From positions 1 to 11,922 of the forward strand of contig JAQUTO010000018.1 of NCBI GenBank assembly GCA_028694305.1: a stretch of DNA of 11,922 nucleotides, written 5' to 3'. The notes under the pieces are model-generated. The model was not told the origin of the DNA. It saw only the letters and a list, made by a program, of their open reading frames with translations, and did no database searches. Below, piece by piece: positions 6,039 to 11,922 of this stretch (the first letter of the stretch is position 1; every line of letters begins with the position of its first letter). The translations under genes were made by a program, and so were the position numbers. The stretch is from Bacilli bacterium (GTDB lineage: Bacteria; Bacillota_I; Bacilli_A; RFN20; UBA1709).

Positions 6039-8060
6039 TTAATCAACATAGACAGGTGCACTAGCTGTGCCACCCCAGTATTTCATACTGTCTGCTATAT
6101 TTGGATAATCAGTCTTCATCCAAGTAACACCAGCATTCATGTATTCAATTGCAGTGACACTACTACCCTTAGCAGGGTTATAGCCATTGCTTTCTGCTCC
6201 TGAACTTGAGAGTGCATAATAAACTGTTTGTGAATTCAAGAAGGTGTTACGGCCCGCAATCGGATCATCATATTGAGGAGCCGTGATAGTTCCAACATTA
6301 TAGACAACATATAAACTTGAACCATTAAGATAACCAGTAATGCCACCAGCATAACTTGAAGTATTCTTAGTTGCAGTAATAGCACCAGTGTTATAAGCAT
6401 TATAGATAATAGATTCAATCATATTCCCAACAATACCGCCGACCTTCTCAACGCCAGTAATATTACCATTATTTGCAACATTCATTAAACTCACTGTTTC
6501 GCTAACCTTACCAACAATTCCACCAACCATCGAGCCACCATTAATATCAGCATTATTTGTGACATTTAAGAGTTCTGTATAATTGTAAGCATAACCAACT
6601 ATGCCACCAACTTGATCGGCACTACCATCACCAATAACCATATTAGAACCAATAGATAAGTTCATAATACGGGCGGATTCGGTATAACCAAATAGACCCA
6701 AGTTAGAGTTAGTGTTACCATATTTAGAAATAGTAATACCATCAACACTATACCCTTTTCCATCATATTTTCCAGCAAAGGAATAATGAGTTGAGAAAAC
6801 AGTTGAAGTTCCGATTGGATACATAGATGTGGTTCCTGCGCCATCGATATCTTGCTCTTGTTGATAGTATGCAGTTCTAAAGGCATTTCTTGTTGTAGCA
6901 TTAGTATTATCTGGGCTTACTCTAGTTGATAAGTCCTTTATTTGATTAGCTGCATATAAACGATATGGGTCACTTTGAGTACCACTTCCACCAGCAAAGT
7001 CAGTGAAGACAACTTCAATTTCACTATCTTTAGCAGGCATTGTTAGTGTATATTCAACTGAACCATCGGTTGGATCAACACTGATACCTTCAAGAATTCT
7101 AACACTATCAAGGTAAATACCTTCAAACCCATAATTAGATTTAGGTGAAGCGGTAATTAAGACTTGATCGTCAGCACAATGTTGAGTTGTAGTGACAGAA
7201 TCTAGACTAGAACCGGTTAAAGTAACTTGTAAGTCAAAGACATTCTTAAAGACGGCATAATAGGTAACATGGCTAGAAGGCATTGTAAATGTCTTAGTAG
7301 CACCAGTTCCAGTTAAGGTAACTGTATTGTTATCATCATCCTTAATGGAGGCACTAGCTAAAACATAACCATTATCTGGTGTATATGTTGCAGTAATAAT
7401 ATCACCACTACTTGCCAGAATCTTACTAAATGTAACACTGCCACCATAAGTTCCAATTAATGGAGCTCTAACAATGTAATAGGTTGCTGTTGTATGAGAA
7501 GCATCATCAACTTCATGCTGACATTGGGTTGCAGTTGCAGTTAAAGATAACTTATTGCCATTGCTATGGCCTTGATAATTAATATCATCACTGTGGCTGA
7601 TCCAGCGAATCTCAACTTTAAAGGTTTTGCTGGTTGCAATTGTTTTAGGTAAATAAGATGAAACATTTAATGAACCAATACCATTAGTTAATTCAACTTC
7701 ACCTAAACCCATATCATTTTCATCATAAACATAGACTTTGAGGTATGGAATAGTCGAAGTACAATTATCACCTAAACCAATATTAAAGGTTAGTGTCACA
7801 TCCATTGGGACTTCACTAACAGCGGTTTGATTTTCATTTTGGTTAGTAATCTCAAATTGGTACCAAACAGTTTCTGTTGGTGCAATTAAAACAGGATCTT
7901 GGAAGTTTTGAGTTGTATTAGCCGCAGTAAAATAGAAAGTCTTAGCTGTAACTGTGACTTCATCAACTGATATTGTTTTTTGATATAACGCCAAAGACCC
8001 CGCAACTAATGAGATTGCTAGGCAGAGAAGCGCTGATAAAAATACAAATACCTTCTTCAT
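6039..8060 (-). CDS. Secreted modular surface protein with TasA-like N-terminus and GLUG repeats
   Basis: A 673-residue exported protein. Residues 1-24 form a signal peptide (KK, hydrophobic stretch, then VAGSLALYQ) resembling SipW-dependent signals of TasA/camelysin proteins. Residues ~28-180 form a beta-rich domain consistent with that family. Two bacterial-repeat beta domains follow: ~194-272, ending FTMPSSHVTYYAVFK, and ~276-354, ending LTMPAKDSEIEVVFTD. GGSGTQSDPYRLYAANQIKDLS (357-378) introduces a section with about five GLUG-type repeats of 28-31 residues (~454-600), with VGGIVG at 484, 512 and 540 and variants on each side. There is no LPXTG motif or C-terminal membrane anchor, so it is secreted or held non-covalently. 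GGAGG lies 12 bases before the ATG, with a closer GTAGGA. Likely role: adhesion or matrix (inference). Confidence 0.82.
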   Translation of the reverse strand: MKKVFVFLSALLCLAISLVAGSLALYQKTISVDEVTVTAKTFYFTAANTTQNFQDPVLIAPTETVWYQFEITNQNENQTAVSEVPMDVTLTFNIGLGDNCTSTIPYLKVYVYDENDMGLGEVELTNGIGSLNVSSYLPKTIATSKTFKVEIRWISHSDDINYQGHSNGNKLSLTATATQCQHEVDDASHTTATYYIVRAPLIGTYGGSVTFSKILASSGDIITATYTPDNGYVLASASIKDDDNNTVTLTGTGATKTFTMPSSHVTYYAVFKNVFDLQVTLTGSSLDSVTTTQHCADDQVLITASPKSNYGFEGIYLDSVRILEGISVDPTDGSVEYTLTMPAKDSEIEVVFTDFAGGSGTQSDPYRLYAANQIKDLSTRVSPDNTNATTRNAFRTAYYQQEQDIDGAGTTSMYPIGTSTVFSTHYSFAGKYDGKGYSVDGITISKYGNTNSNLGLFGYTESARIMNLSIGSNMVIGDGSADQVGGIVGYAYNYTELLNVTNNADINGGSMVGGIVGKVSETVSLMNVANNGNITGVEKVGGIVGNMIESIIYNAYNTGAITATKNTSSYAGGITGYLNGSSLYVVYNVGTITAPQYDDPIAGRNTFLNSQTVYYALSSSGAESNGYNPAKGSSVTAIEYMNAGVTWMKTDYPNIADSMKYWGGTASAPVYVD

Positions 8061-8157
8061 TCCTACTCTTTTCCTCCAAAGTGACCCGCTTTCAACCTTA
8101 GGGATTAAATTCCTTATCCTAGGGAGCGCAAAAAAACTAGACGAGGGCTCCCTCGTA
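8061..8157 (-). ncRNA. Structured 5' leader of the surface-protein mRNA, possible attenuator
   Basis: From a start predicted near 8157, the leader would be about 97 nt, against 13-35 nt for other promoters here. It opens with a near-perfect hairpin (8141-8156) followed four bases later by seven T residues (8136-8130, minus strand). The minus-strand AGGGAGC inside this hairpin (8153-8147) is exactly complementary to GCTCCCT (8127-8121) beyond the T run. The two pairings exclude each other. Downstream, CCTAGGAT and ATCCCTAAGG can pair with two bulges. I recognise no known riboswitch class. Confidence 0.4.
8130..8156 (-). terminator. Hairpin plus T7: terminator of the polymerase/YolD operon or leader attenuator
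   Basis: The 16-base palindrome ACGAGGGCTCCCTCGT (8141-8156) gives a stem of 6-7 bp. On the minus strand it is followed by CTAG and TTTTTTT (8136-8130). No other terminator is visible after the YolD stop, so it may end that operon. The four-base gap before the T run makes it less than ideal. Confidence 0.5.
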
Positions 8158-8163
8158 CTTCAT

Positions 8164-8192
8164 ATATTAGACACTTAAAGCCTATTTGTTAA
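8164..8192 (-). promoter_or_regulatory. Promoter of the surface-protein gene
   Basis: On the minus strand, TTAACA (8192-8187; 5 of 6 to the -35 consensus) and TAATAT (8169-8164; 4 of 6) are separated by 17 bp. This is the best -35 match in the window. It predicts a start near 8157, right at the leader hairpin. Confidence 0.5.
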
Positions 8193-8239
8193 ATGAAGTG
8201 ACTTATTCAACAACATTGTGTTTTTATTATTCTAATAAA

Positions 8240-8560
8240 CTACCCTTTAATTTCCAGTTTAATAATATCTGGAAAAGCAATCTTAGTTTTAACAACGGTT
8301 AAATCTTTCAAAGTATCATCAATTCGTGTCACAATGCCCTCATATGAAACATAGTCATTATTCTCATAATAAACAACTTTGACCATCATTCCTTTACGAA
8401 GTTCACTTAAAACTAAAGAAAGTGCTTCTTTCTCATCTTCACCTAATTCTTTTTTAGGAACAACTACTCTTTCTGCTTCTTTTAAGGCTTCTCGTAAGCC
8501 TTTTACTCCATCAAAAGGCAGAAATTGGACCGCTCGATCAGCTTTCATTCTATTCGGCAT
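8240..8560 (-). CDS. yolD: YolD-like protein
   Basis: A 106-residue protein. The N-terminus MPNRMKADRAVQFLPFDGVKGLREALKEAE matches the YolD-like family signature (RxKxDRAxQFLPFxxLxGxxEAL), and the C-terminal half is a small beta domain. YolD-like proteins in Bacilli are encoded next to UvrX/UmuC-type Y-family polymerases and are thought to act with them, by analogy with UmuD, although they lack UmuD's protease. That partner is present here: the gene starts 11 bases inside the 3' end of the polymerase gene, with a perfect AGGAGG five bases before the ATG. The biochemical role is not established. Family identification is secure from motif and context. Confidence 0.9.
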   Translation of the reverse strand: MPNRMKADRAVQFLPFDGVKGLREALKEAERVVVPKKELGEDEKEALSLVLSELRKGMMVKVVYYENNDYVSYEGIVTRIDDTLKDLTVVKTKIAFPDIIKLEIKG

Positions 8561-9806
8561 TGTGACCTCCTATTAACTTATTACGTTTTAATGTAGTGGC
8601 TTTCTTTTCTAGATTCATGGCTTTAACTACTGAATTCTTGCCATACTTCTTCTTAATTGCAATTAAGGCTTCCGACACTTGATGCTCTTTCTTTAAGTCT
8701 TTTTCATCGCTAAATAAGTCATAAGTTTCATAAGTATCTGAGATGACATTCAAGAAAGAAATGTTGATTCTTCTAATCGGATAGTTCTTAAAAGTAGTTC
8801 TTATATAGAGATCATTAAAAGCCTTCAATAATGTCCGATAAGAATTGGTATTAACATCAAGTGCCATTGTCCCACCACTAGAAGGATGGACATCTTTAGA
8901 ATAACCAATCCCAAGTCCTATTCCAGAACACACCAAATGTTTATCAACTAGTTCTAAGGTATTAAGTTCGACCATTTCTTTAACCACCAGTAAAGCATCA
9001 TCATAGTTATAATCTTCAAACAAAACTTGCCCATTAGATAAAGAATTGTGTTGGGATTTATAGTTTTTAATCTCTTTGATTGTGCAGGGTTCCTTGCCCC
9101 AAGCATGATCAATGATAAATTCACCTTTTATCCCGAATTCTCGGTAGATTATCTCTTCATTAAGATGAGCAATATCAAACATATCTTTCACGCCATATTT
9201 CGCCAACCTTTTGACAATCCCATTCCCAATATTCCAAAAATCAGTCAAAGGGGTATGGTGCCATAAAGTCTTTTGATAAGTTTCTTCATCTAACTCACCC
9301 ATTAAGTCAGGGGAATGTTTAGCGCTAATATCTAGCGCCACTTTAGTGAGATAAAGATTAGTGCCAATACCCACTGTCGCATAGATATGTAGATGTTGAT
9401 AAACATCATCAATGATTCTTTTAGCCAATTCTTTAGCACTACATTTATAAAGATTCAGATATTTAGTAACATCTAAAAATGATTCATCAATTGAATACAC
9501 CACAATATCACTCTTATCGATATATTTAAGAAAGATCTTATATACCTCTGCTGCATATTGAATATATAGTTTCATCCTTGGTTTAGCAATGATATATTCC
9601 ACTCCCTCTGGAATCTCCATTAAGCGGCAGCGATTATGGATCCCTAGGTTCTTCATACTTTGAGTTATCGCTAAACAAAGTGCCCCTTTACCCCGGGTCT
9701 TATCAGCCACCACTAAATTGGTTGTAAAGGTGTCTAAACCCCGTTCAGCGCACTCCACTGAAGCATAAAATGTCTTTAAATCGATACACAGATAAGTAAA
9801 ACTCAT
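8550..9806 (-). CDS. Y-family translesion DNA polymerase (UmuC/UvrX type)
   Basis: A 418-residue error-prone polymerase of the UmuC/UvrX branch of the Y family, which copies across damaged template bases. The palm motifs are intact: CIDLKTFYASVE (residues 7-18) supplies metal ligand Asp9 and the steric-gate Tyr14, and SIDESFLDVT (105-114) supplies Asp107 and Glu108. HIYATVGIGTNLYLTKVALDISAKHSPDLMG is the usual palm-to-thumb region. FWNIGNGIVKRLAKYGVKDMFDIA is the helix-hairpin-helix, and the C-terminal ~170 residues form the little-finger domain. No beta-clamp motif was identified by eye. GAGG lies six bases from the ATG, and a perfect TATAAT at 9830-9835 (minus) gives a short leader. It is the first gene of a two-gene operon with YolD. 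No Bacillus-type LexA box is visible upstream. Confidence 0.92.
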   Translation of the reverse strand: MSFTYLCIDLKTFYASVECAERGLDTFTTNLVVADKTRGKGALCLAITQSMKNLGIHNRCRLMEIPEGVEYIIAKPRMKLYIQYAAEVYKIFLKYIDKSDIVVYSIDESFLDVTKYLNLYKCSAKELAKRIIDDVYQHLHIYATVGIGTNLYLTKVALDISAKHSPDLMGELDEETYQKTLWHHTPLTDFWNIGNGIVKRLAKYGVKDMFDIAHLNEEIIYREFGIKGEFIIDHAWGKEPCTIKEIKNYKSQHNSLSNGQVLFEDYNYDDALLVVKEMVELNTLELVDKHLVCSGIGLGIGYSKDVHPSSGGTMALDVNTNSYRTLLKAFNDLYIRTTFKNYPIRRINISFLNVISDTYETYDLFSDEKDLKKEHQVSEALIAIKKKYGKNSVVKAMNLEKKATTLKRNKLIGGHNAE

Positions 9807-9829
9807 ACTCTACCTCTACTTCTAAAACC

Positions 9830-9858
9830 ATTATACGCCCAAAACATATCCAAGAAAA
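9830..9858 (-). promoter_or_regulatory. Promoter of the polymerase/YolD operon
   Basis: A perfect TATAAT on the minus strand (9835-9830) with a weak TTTTCT at 17-bp spacing (9858-9853). It predicts a leader of about 17 nt. No GAAC-N4-GTTC operator overlaps it. Confidence 0.5.
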
Positions 9859-9925
9859 CGCCCTTTAACTCTACCCCAAAACAGCTGTATAAATATTTTA
9901 CCACTTTGTGAAGTTGTGGCTCAGT

Positions 9926-9970
9926 TTTACTGTTTTGTAGAAATGTCAAACAAGTTTATTGTTTTCTACA
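9926..9970. promoter_or_regulatory. Duplicated 16-bp element with nested inverted repeats, candidate XRE operator
   Basis: TTTACTGTTTTGTAGA (9926-9941) and TTTATTGTTTTCTACA (9955-9970) match at 13 of 16 positions, with starts 29 bp apart. Within the same stretch, TGTAGAAA (9936-9943) and TTTCTACA (9963-9970), and AAACAA (9948-9953) and TTGTTT (9959-9964), are inverted repeats. The second copy overlaps the -35 region of the XRE gene. The arrangement suits cooperative binding by the adjacent regulator. Confidence 0.5.
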
Positions 9971-9987
9971 TCTGCAAAAGATATAAT
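9959..9987 (+). promoter_or_regulatory. Promoter of the XRE-SPFH operon
   Basis: A perfect TATAAT (9982-9987) with TTGTTT (9959-9964) at exactly 17 bp. The predicted start is near 9994, giving a leader of about 20 nt containing the AAGGGGG ribosome site. The -35 is embedded in the candidate operator. Confidence 0.6.
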
Positions 9988-10014
9988 TGAGTTATACATA
10001 AAGGGGGCCTTGTA

Positions 10015-10368
10015 ATGGTTACATCATTTGGCAAGATTTTACGTATTATTCGTATTAATACGGGCGATAGCTCAAAAGAAATGGCAAGAAAACTTCACGT
10101 TTCCCCATCCTACCTTTCTGCTATTGAGAACGGAAAACGCAATATTCCTTATGATATGGAAAAACTAGTAACGCAAGCTTACACTCTTTCTCCTCGAGAT
10201 CTCGAACGACTAAGAGAATCCATTACGAACTCAACCAAATTACTAACGCTGGATATCACATTACTTTCAGAAAATAGAAAGAAATTAATTTATTCATTAG
10301 CAAAAGATGATTATTCTGAAAATGAAATCGATTCCTTCTGTGAAATGGTAGATAAAAACAAAAAGTAA
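10015..10368 (+). CDS. XRE-family helix-turn-helix regulator
   Basis: A 117-residue Cro/CI-type DNA-binding protein. Residues 5-58 (FGKILRIIRINTGDSSKEMARKLHVSPSYLSAIENGKRNIPYDMEKLV) form the five-helix HTH_3 domain, with recognition helix SPSYLSAIENGKR and the conserved Glu-Asn-Gly-Lys. The C-terminal half (about 66-117) is charged and helical, has no recognisable enzyme domain and may dimerise. AAGGGGG (10001-10007) lies 8 bases before the ATG. The gene is first in a plus-strand operon with the SPFH-like protein, whose ATG follows the stop by 8 bases. The duplicated element over its promoter suggests it controls its own operon. The nearby polymerase operon, divergent across a 208-bp gap, may also be affected. 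Confidence 0.88.
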   Translation: MVTSFGKILRIIRINTGDSSKEMARKLHVSPSYLSAIENGKRNIPYDMEKLVTQAYTLSPRDLERLRESITNSTKLLTLDITLLSENRKKLIYSLAKDDYSENEIDSFCEMVDKNKK

Positions 10369-10376
10369 AAAATCAC

Positions 10377-11135
10377 ATGACACGGCTGTTCGATACTGAC
10401 AATGGCAACCGGGAACTGGTCCGTAGAAGAACTCTACTTGCAGCCAGGGAACTCCCCATTGAGGTCGCACCTAATTGTTCTTGTTATTTGTATCTAGAAG
10501 ATAAATTACTTAAAACCATCAATCAGACTACAAAGATTGACGAGTTTTTAAGTAATTCTATTGAAGGTAAAACCTTAACAGTTTATGAATTGAATTTAAA
10601 GAACGCCAACGATATCCTTTGGGGATATGGCAATATTGATGTGACAAACAGACAAGAGGAAATTGGACGCTTAGGTATCAATGGAAACTATGATGTTGAG
10701 ATTACCAACTTTCCCTTTTTATTTGCTAATTTCTCATCAGACACAATTACAGTCGAAGATTTTCAAAGATTAATGAACCCTAGAATTGGTAAAATTGCCA
10801 CTAAGGTTTGCCAAAAGCAATATGCAAAGTCTAATGATAGTATTAATAATATCAATAATTACCGACTCGATTTTGAAAATGGTATTATTGCCAATTCAAC
10901 TAAAACCTTAGACGATTTAGGCATCCATTTAAGTAACTTCCATCTAGATGATATCTTGGTGGCCAGCAATGAACTTGGCTATGCCCCACTCAATGAAATT
11001 AGTCCAAAAGTTAAAAGGACAGTATTAGGTGTTGTCGCTTCTTTATTAATTGCTGCCAACGTTGCATTATTAGCAACTAGTGCTTATGCTAAATCGGGCT
11101 CTAGCGACCTTGTGTCATCCTCGGTGGCATCATAA
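10377..11135 (+). CDS. SPFH/YdjI-like protein with C-terminal membrane segment, cut by an in-frame stop
   Basis: A 252-residue product. Residues ~24-195 resemble the SPFH (Band 7/YdjI-type) domain: ELPIEVAPNCSCYLYLEDKLL opens it; DILWGYGNIDVTNRQEEIGRLGINGNYDVEI, then ITVEDFQRLMNPRIG, and LGIHLSNFHLDDI close it. SPFH proteins organise membrane microdomains, and the YdjI branch accompanies PspA-type envelope-stress genes. Unusually, the single membrane segment (~215-237, preceded by KVKR) is C-terminal, so the SPFH domain should face the cytosol. The segment is followed by a Ser-rich tail that stops at TAA 11133-11135. The reading frame stays open beyond this stop to 11849, so the full ancestral protein was probably ~490 residues. 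No Shine-Dalgarno precedes the ATG, so translation probably relies on coupling to the XRE gene 8 bases upstream. Confidence 0.65.
   Translation: MTRLFDTDNGNRELVRRRTLLAARELPIEVAPNCSCYLYLEDKLLKTINQTTKIDEFLSNSIEGKTLTVYELNLKNANDILWGYGNIDVTNRQEEIGRLGINGNYDVEITNFPFLFANFSSDTITVEDFQRLMNPRIGKIATKVCQKQYAKSNDSINNINNYRLDFENGIIANSTKTLDDLGIHLSNFHLDDILVASNELGYAPLNEISPKVKRTVLGVVASLLIAANVALLATSAYAKSGSSDLVSSSVAS
11133..11135 (+). other. In-frame TAA interrupting a Ser-rich linker
   Basis: The codons before it read SSSVAS and those after read VSVSSSSLVTSSP, the same Ser/Val-rich composition. One base change (TCA to TAA) would explain it. No typical readthrough context (such as UAG-CARYYA or UGA-CUA) is present. 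It is a nonsense mutation, a sequencing error or, less likely, a recoding site. Confidence 0.75.
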
Positions 11136-11222
11136 GTTTCAGTCAGTTCTTCTAGTTTAGTAACTTCTAGTCCAACAACCGTAGTCACTTTACCATTAAC
11201 GTTAGAATATGACGTTACTAGA

Positions 11223-11849
11223 ATGAGCCAAACACCGGATTCAACTCAACCGGTAACCATCATTCCTCATGTTACTGAAAAATATGCTGATAGTTCCATT
11301 AAATGGTATATCAATGATGTTTTGTCCTCAACTCAACATAATGCCTATAATTGGTCTTTCACTCCAACTAGAGGGTTAACTAAGACTTATGTCATAACAG
11401 CTGAACTCAATGAATCAATTGCATTGACTGCAACTGTTATTGTGTCGCCTTTTATCTATGTGAATCCTAATTTTCTTCATTATTATGATAATAATCAACA
11501 TACCAACAACTTTAAGATTGCAGGCACATATTTCCAAGTAAAAGATGCTGAGCATGTAACGGTCAATATTAGTTATGGATCCACCGCTCCTTACGTGGTG
11601 TCACTCTTTAGTCCACCAGATGGTATGAAGTTTAAATATAATTCCATTTATGGGGACGCTTATGGCAATCCTAATGGCTTAATTACTTTTGTTTTATCCA
11701 AAGATGATTTAGATAGTGTGAGTAACTCTTCAGGTGAAGGATTTACTATCTCATTTAGGGCTGCAAATGGTTCTACTTTCTTTTTAGGTTTTGTTCCTAG
11801 TGTCTATAAAAGTGTCTACACCTATACGGGAGGAATTATCAATGAGTAA
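11223..11849 (+). CDS. Detached C-terminal (extracellular, beta-rich) part of the SPFH-membrane protein
   Basis: Read from the first ATG after the stop, this gives 208 residues. The same frame is open back to 11136, adding 29 codons of a Ser/Thr/Pro/Val linker. No ribosome site precedes the ATG at 11223, and codon 11223 falls inside what looks like a beta strand run (LTLEYDVTRMSQT). It is therefore best read as the remainder of the upstream gene. KWYINDVLSSTQHNAYNWSFTPTRGLTKTYVITAEL (residues 27-62) has the pattern of an Ig-like or PKD-like fold. The rest is Asn/Ser/Tyr-rich and beta-like, with no recognised domain. Following the membrane segment, it should lie outside the cell. Its stop overlaps the zinc-ribbon gene by 8 bases. 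Whether it is translated at all is uncertain. Confidence 0.55.
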   Translation: MSQTPDSTQPVTIIPHVTEKYADSSIKWYINDVLSSTQHNAYNWSFTPTRGLTKTYVITAELNESIALTATVIVSPFIYVNPNFLHYYDNNQHTNNFKIAGTYFQVKDAEHVTVNISYGSTAPYVVSLFSPPDGMKFKYNSIYGDAYGNPNGLITFVLSKDDLDSVSNSSGEGFTISFRAANGSTFFLGFVPSVYKSVYTYTGGIINE

Positions 11850-11922
11850 TAAACGTCGCTGCCCTATTTGTGGTTCTTATCATACCATTGATAGTGACAC
11901 CAATCACTTCAAGTGTTTATCT
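11842..11922 (+). CDS. Zinc-ribbon protein (C-terminus missing, off right edge)
   Basis: The first 27 codons are present: MSNKRRCPICGSYHTI, then a gap and KCLS. CPICG is the first knuckle of a zinc ribbon, and Cys25 is the likely start of the second pair. GGGAGG (11828-11833) lies 8 bases before the ATG, and the gene overlaps the upstream reading frame by 8 bases, so it belongs to the XRE-SPFH operon. Zinc ribbons commonly accompany SPFH/YdjI-type proteins. The rest of the protein and its function cannot be seen. Confidence 0.7.
   Translation, partial: MSNKRRCPICGSYHTIDSDTNHFKCLS

Noticed and set aside
6200..6700. DNA tandem repeat in the surface-protein gene
   Set aside because: The GLUG repeats are visible at protein level, but the nucleotide copies are diverged and do not form a DNA repeat array.
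8061..8239. Known riboswitch (c-di-GMP, c-di-AMP, preQ1, purine, SAM)
   Set aside because: None of the conserved core sequences I know for these classes is present. Only an uncharacterised structured leader is supported.
9881..9888. ACAGCTGT palindrome as an E. coli-type SOS box
   Set aside because: It lacks the CTGT-N8-ACAG spacing and lies well upstream of the polymerase -10.
1..11922. Genetic code 4 (UGA = Trp)
   Set aside because: All genes give full-length family-typical proteins with the standard code, and Trp positions are encoded by TGG.

Overview
The window is AT-rich bacterial DNA with tight operons, strong Shine-Dalgarno sequences, and perfect TATAAT boxes close to start codons. 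A YolD/UvrX-type polymerase pair points to a low-GC Firmicute (Bacilli, perhaps an uncultured Erysipelotrichia- or Mollicutes-related gut lineage). That placement is an inference. The standard genetic code fits: Trp is TGG and every visible stop is TAA or TAG. No rRNA, tRNA, CRISPR array, insertion sequence or transposase is visible.

Left part (1-1556). A minus-strand pair encodes an FMN-binding flavin-reductase-like protein and, by a one-base stop/start overlap, a fluoroacetyl-CoA-thioesterase (FlK)-like hotdog protein that runs off the left edge. A divergent TetR-type regulator faces them, and an imperfect palindrome lies between. A bidirectional terminator closes the regulator gene and the next operon.

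Centre-left (1557-5520). A three-gene minus-strand operon has almost no gaps: an aspartate-aminotransferase-like enzyme, a phosphoenolpyruvate-carboxykinase (PEPCK)-fold P-loop protein, and a HExxH metallopeptidase. Active-site residues of the first two suggest aspartate -> oxaloacetate -> PEP, but the P-loop is of the HPr-kinase type. This is one of the two most interesting loci.

Centre (5525-8239). A single hotdog thioesterase with its own terminator is followed by a large secreted surface protein. That protein has a SipW/TasA-like signal region, two bacterial-repeat beta domains and about five GLUG-type repeats. It is preceded by a leader of about 97 nt that can form two mutually exclusive hairpins.

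Right (8240-11922). A Y-family translesion polymerase and YolD form a minus-strand operon. Divergently, a plus-strand operon encodes an XRE-type regulator, an SPFH-like protein with one membrane segment, and a zinc-ribbon protein cut by the right edge. The SPFH gene is interrupted by an in-frame TAA inside a Ser-rich linker; the same frame continues as an apparent extracellular beta domain. A duplicated 16-bp element overlaps the regulator's promoter and probably serves as its operator. This locus looks like a self-regulated, membrane-spanning module of unknown role.
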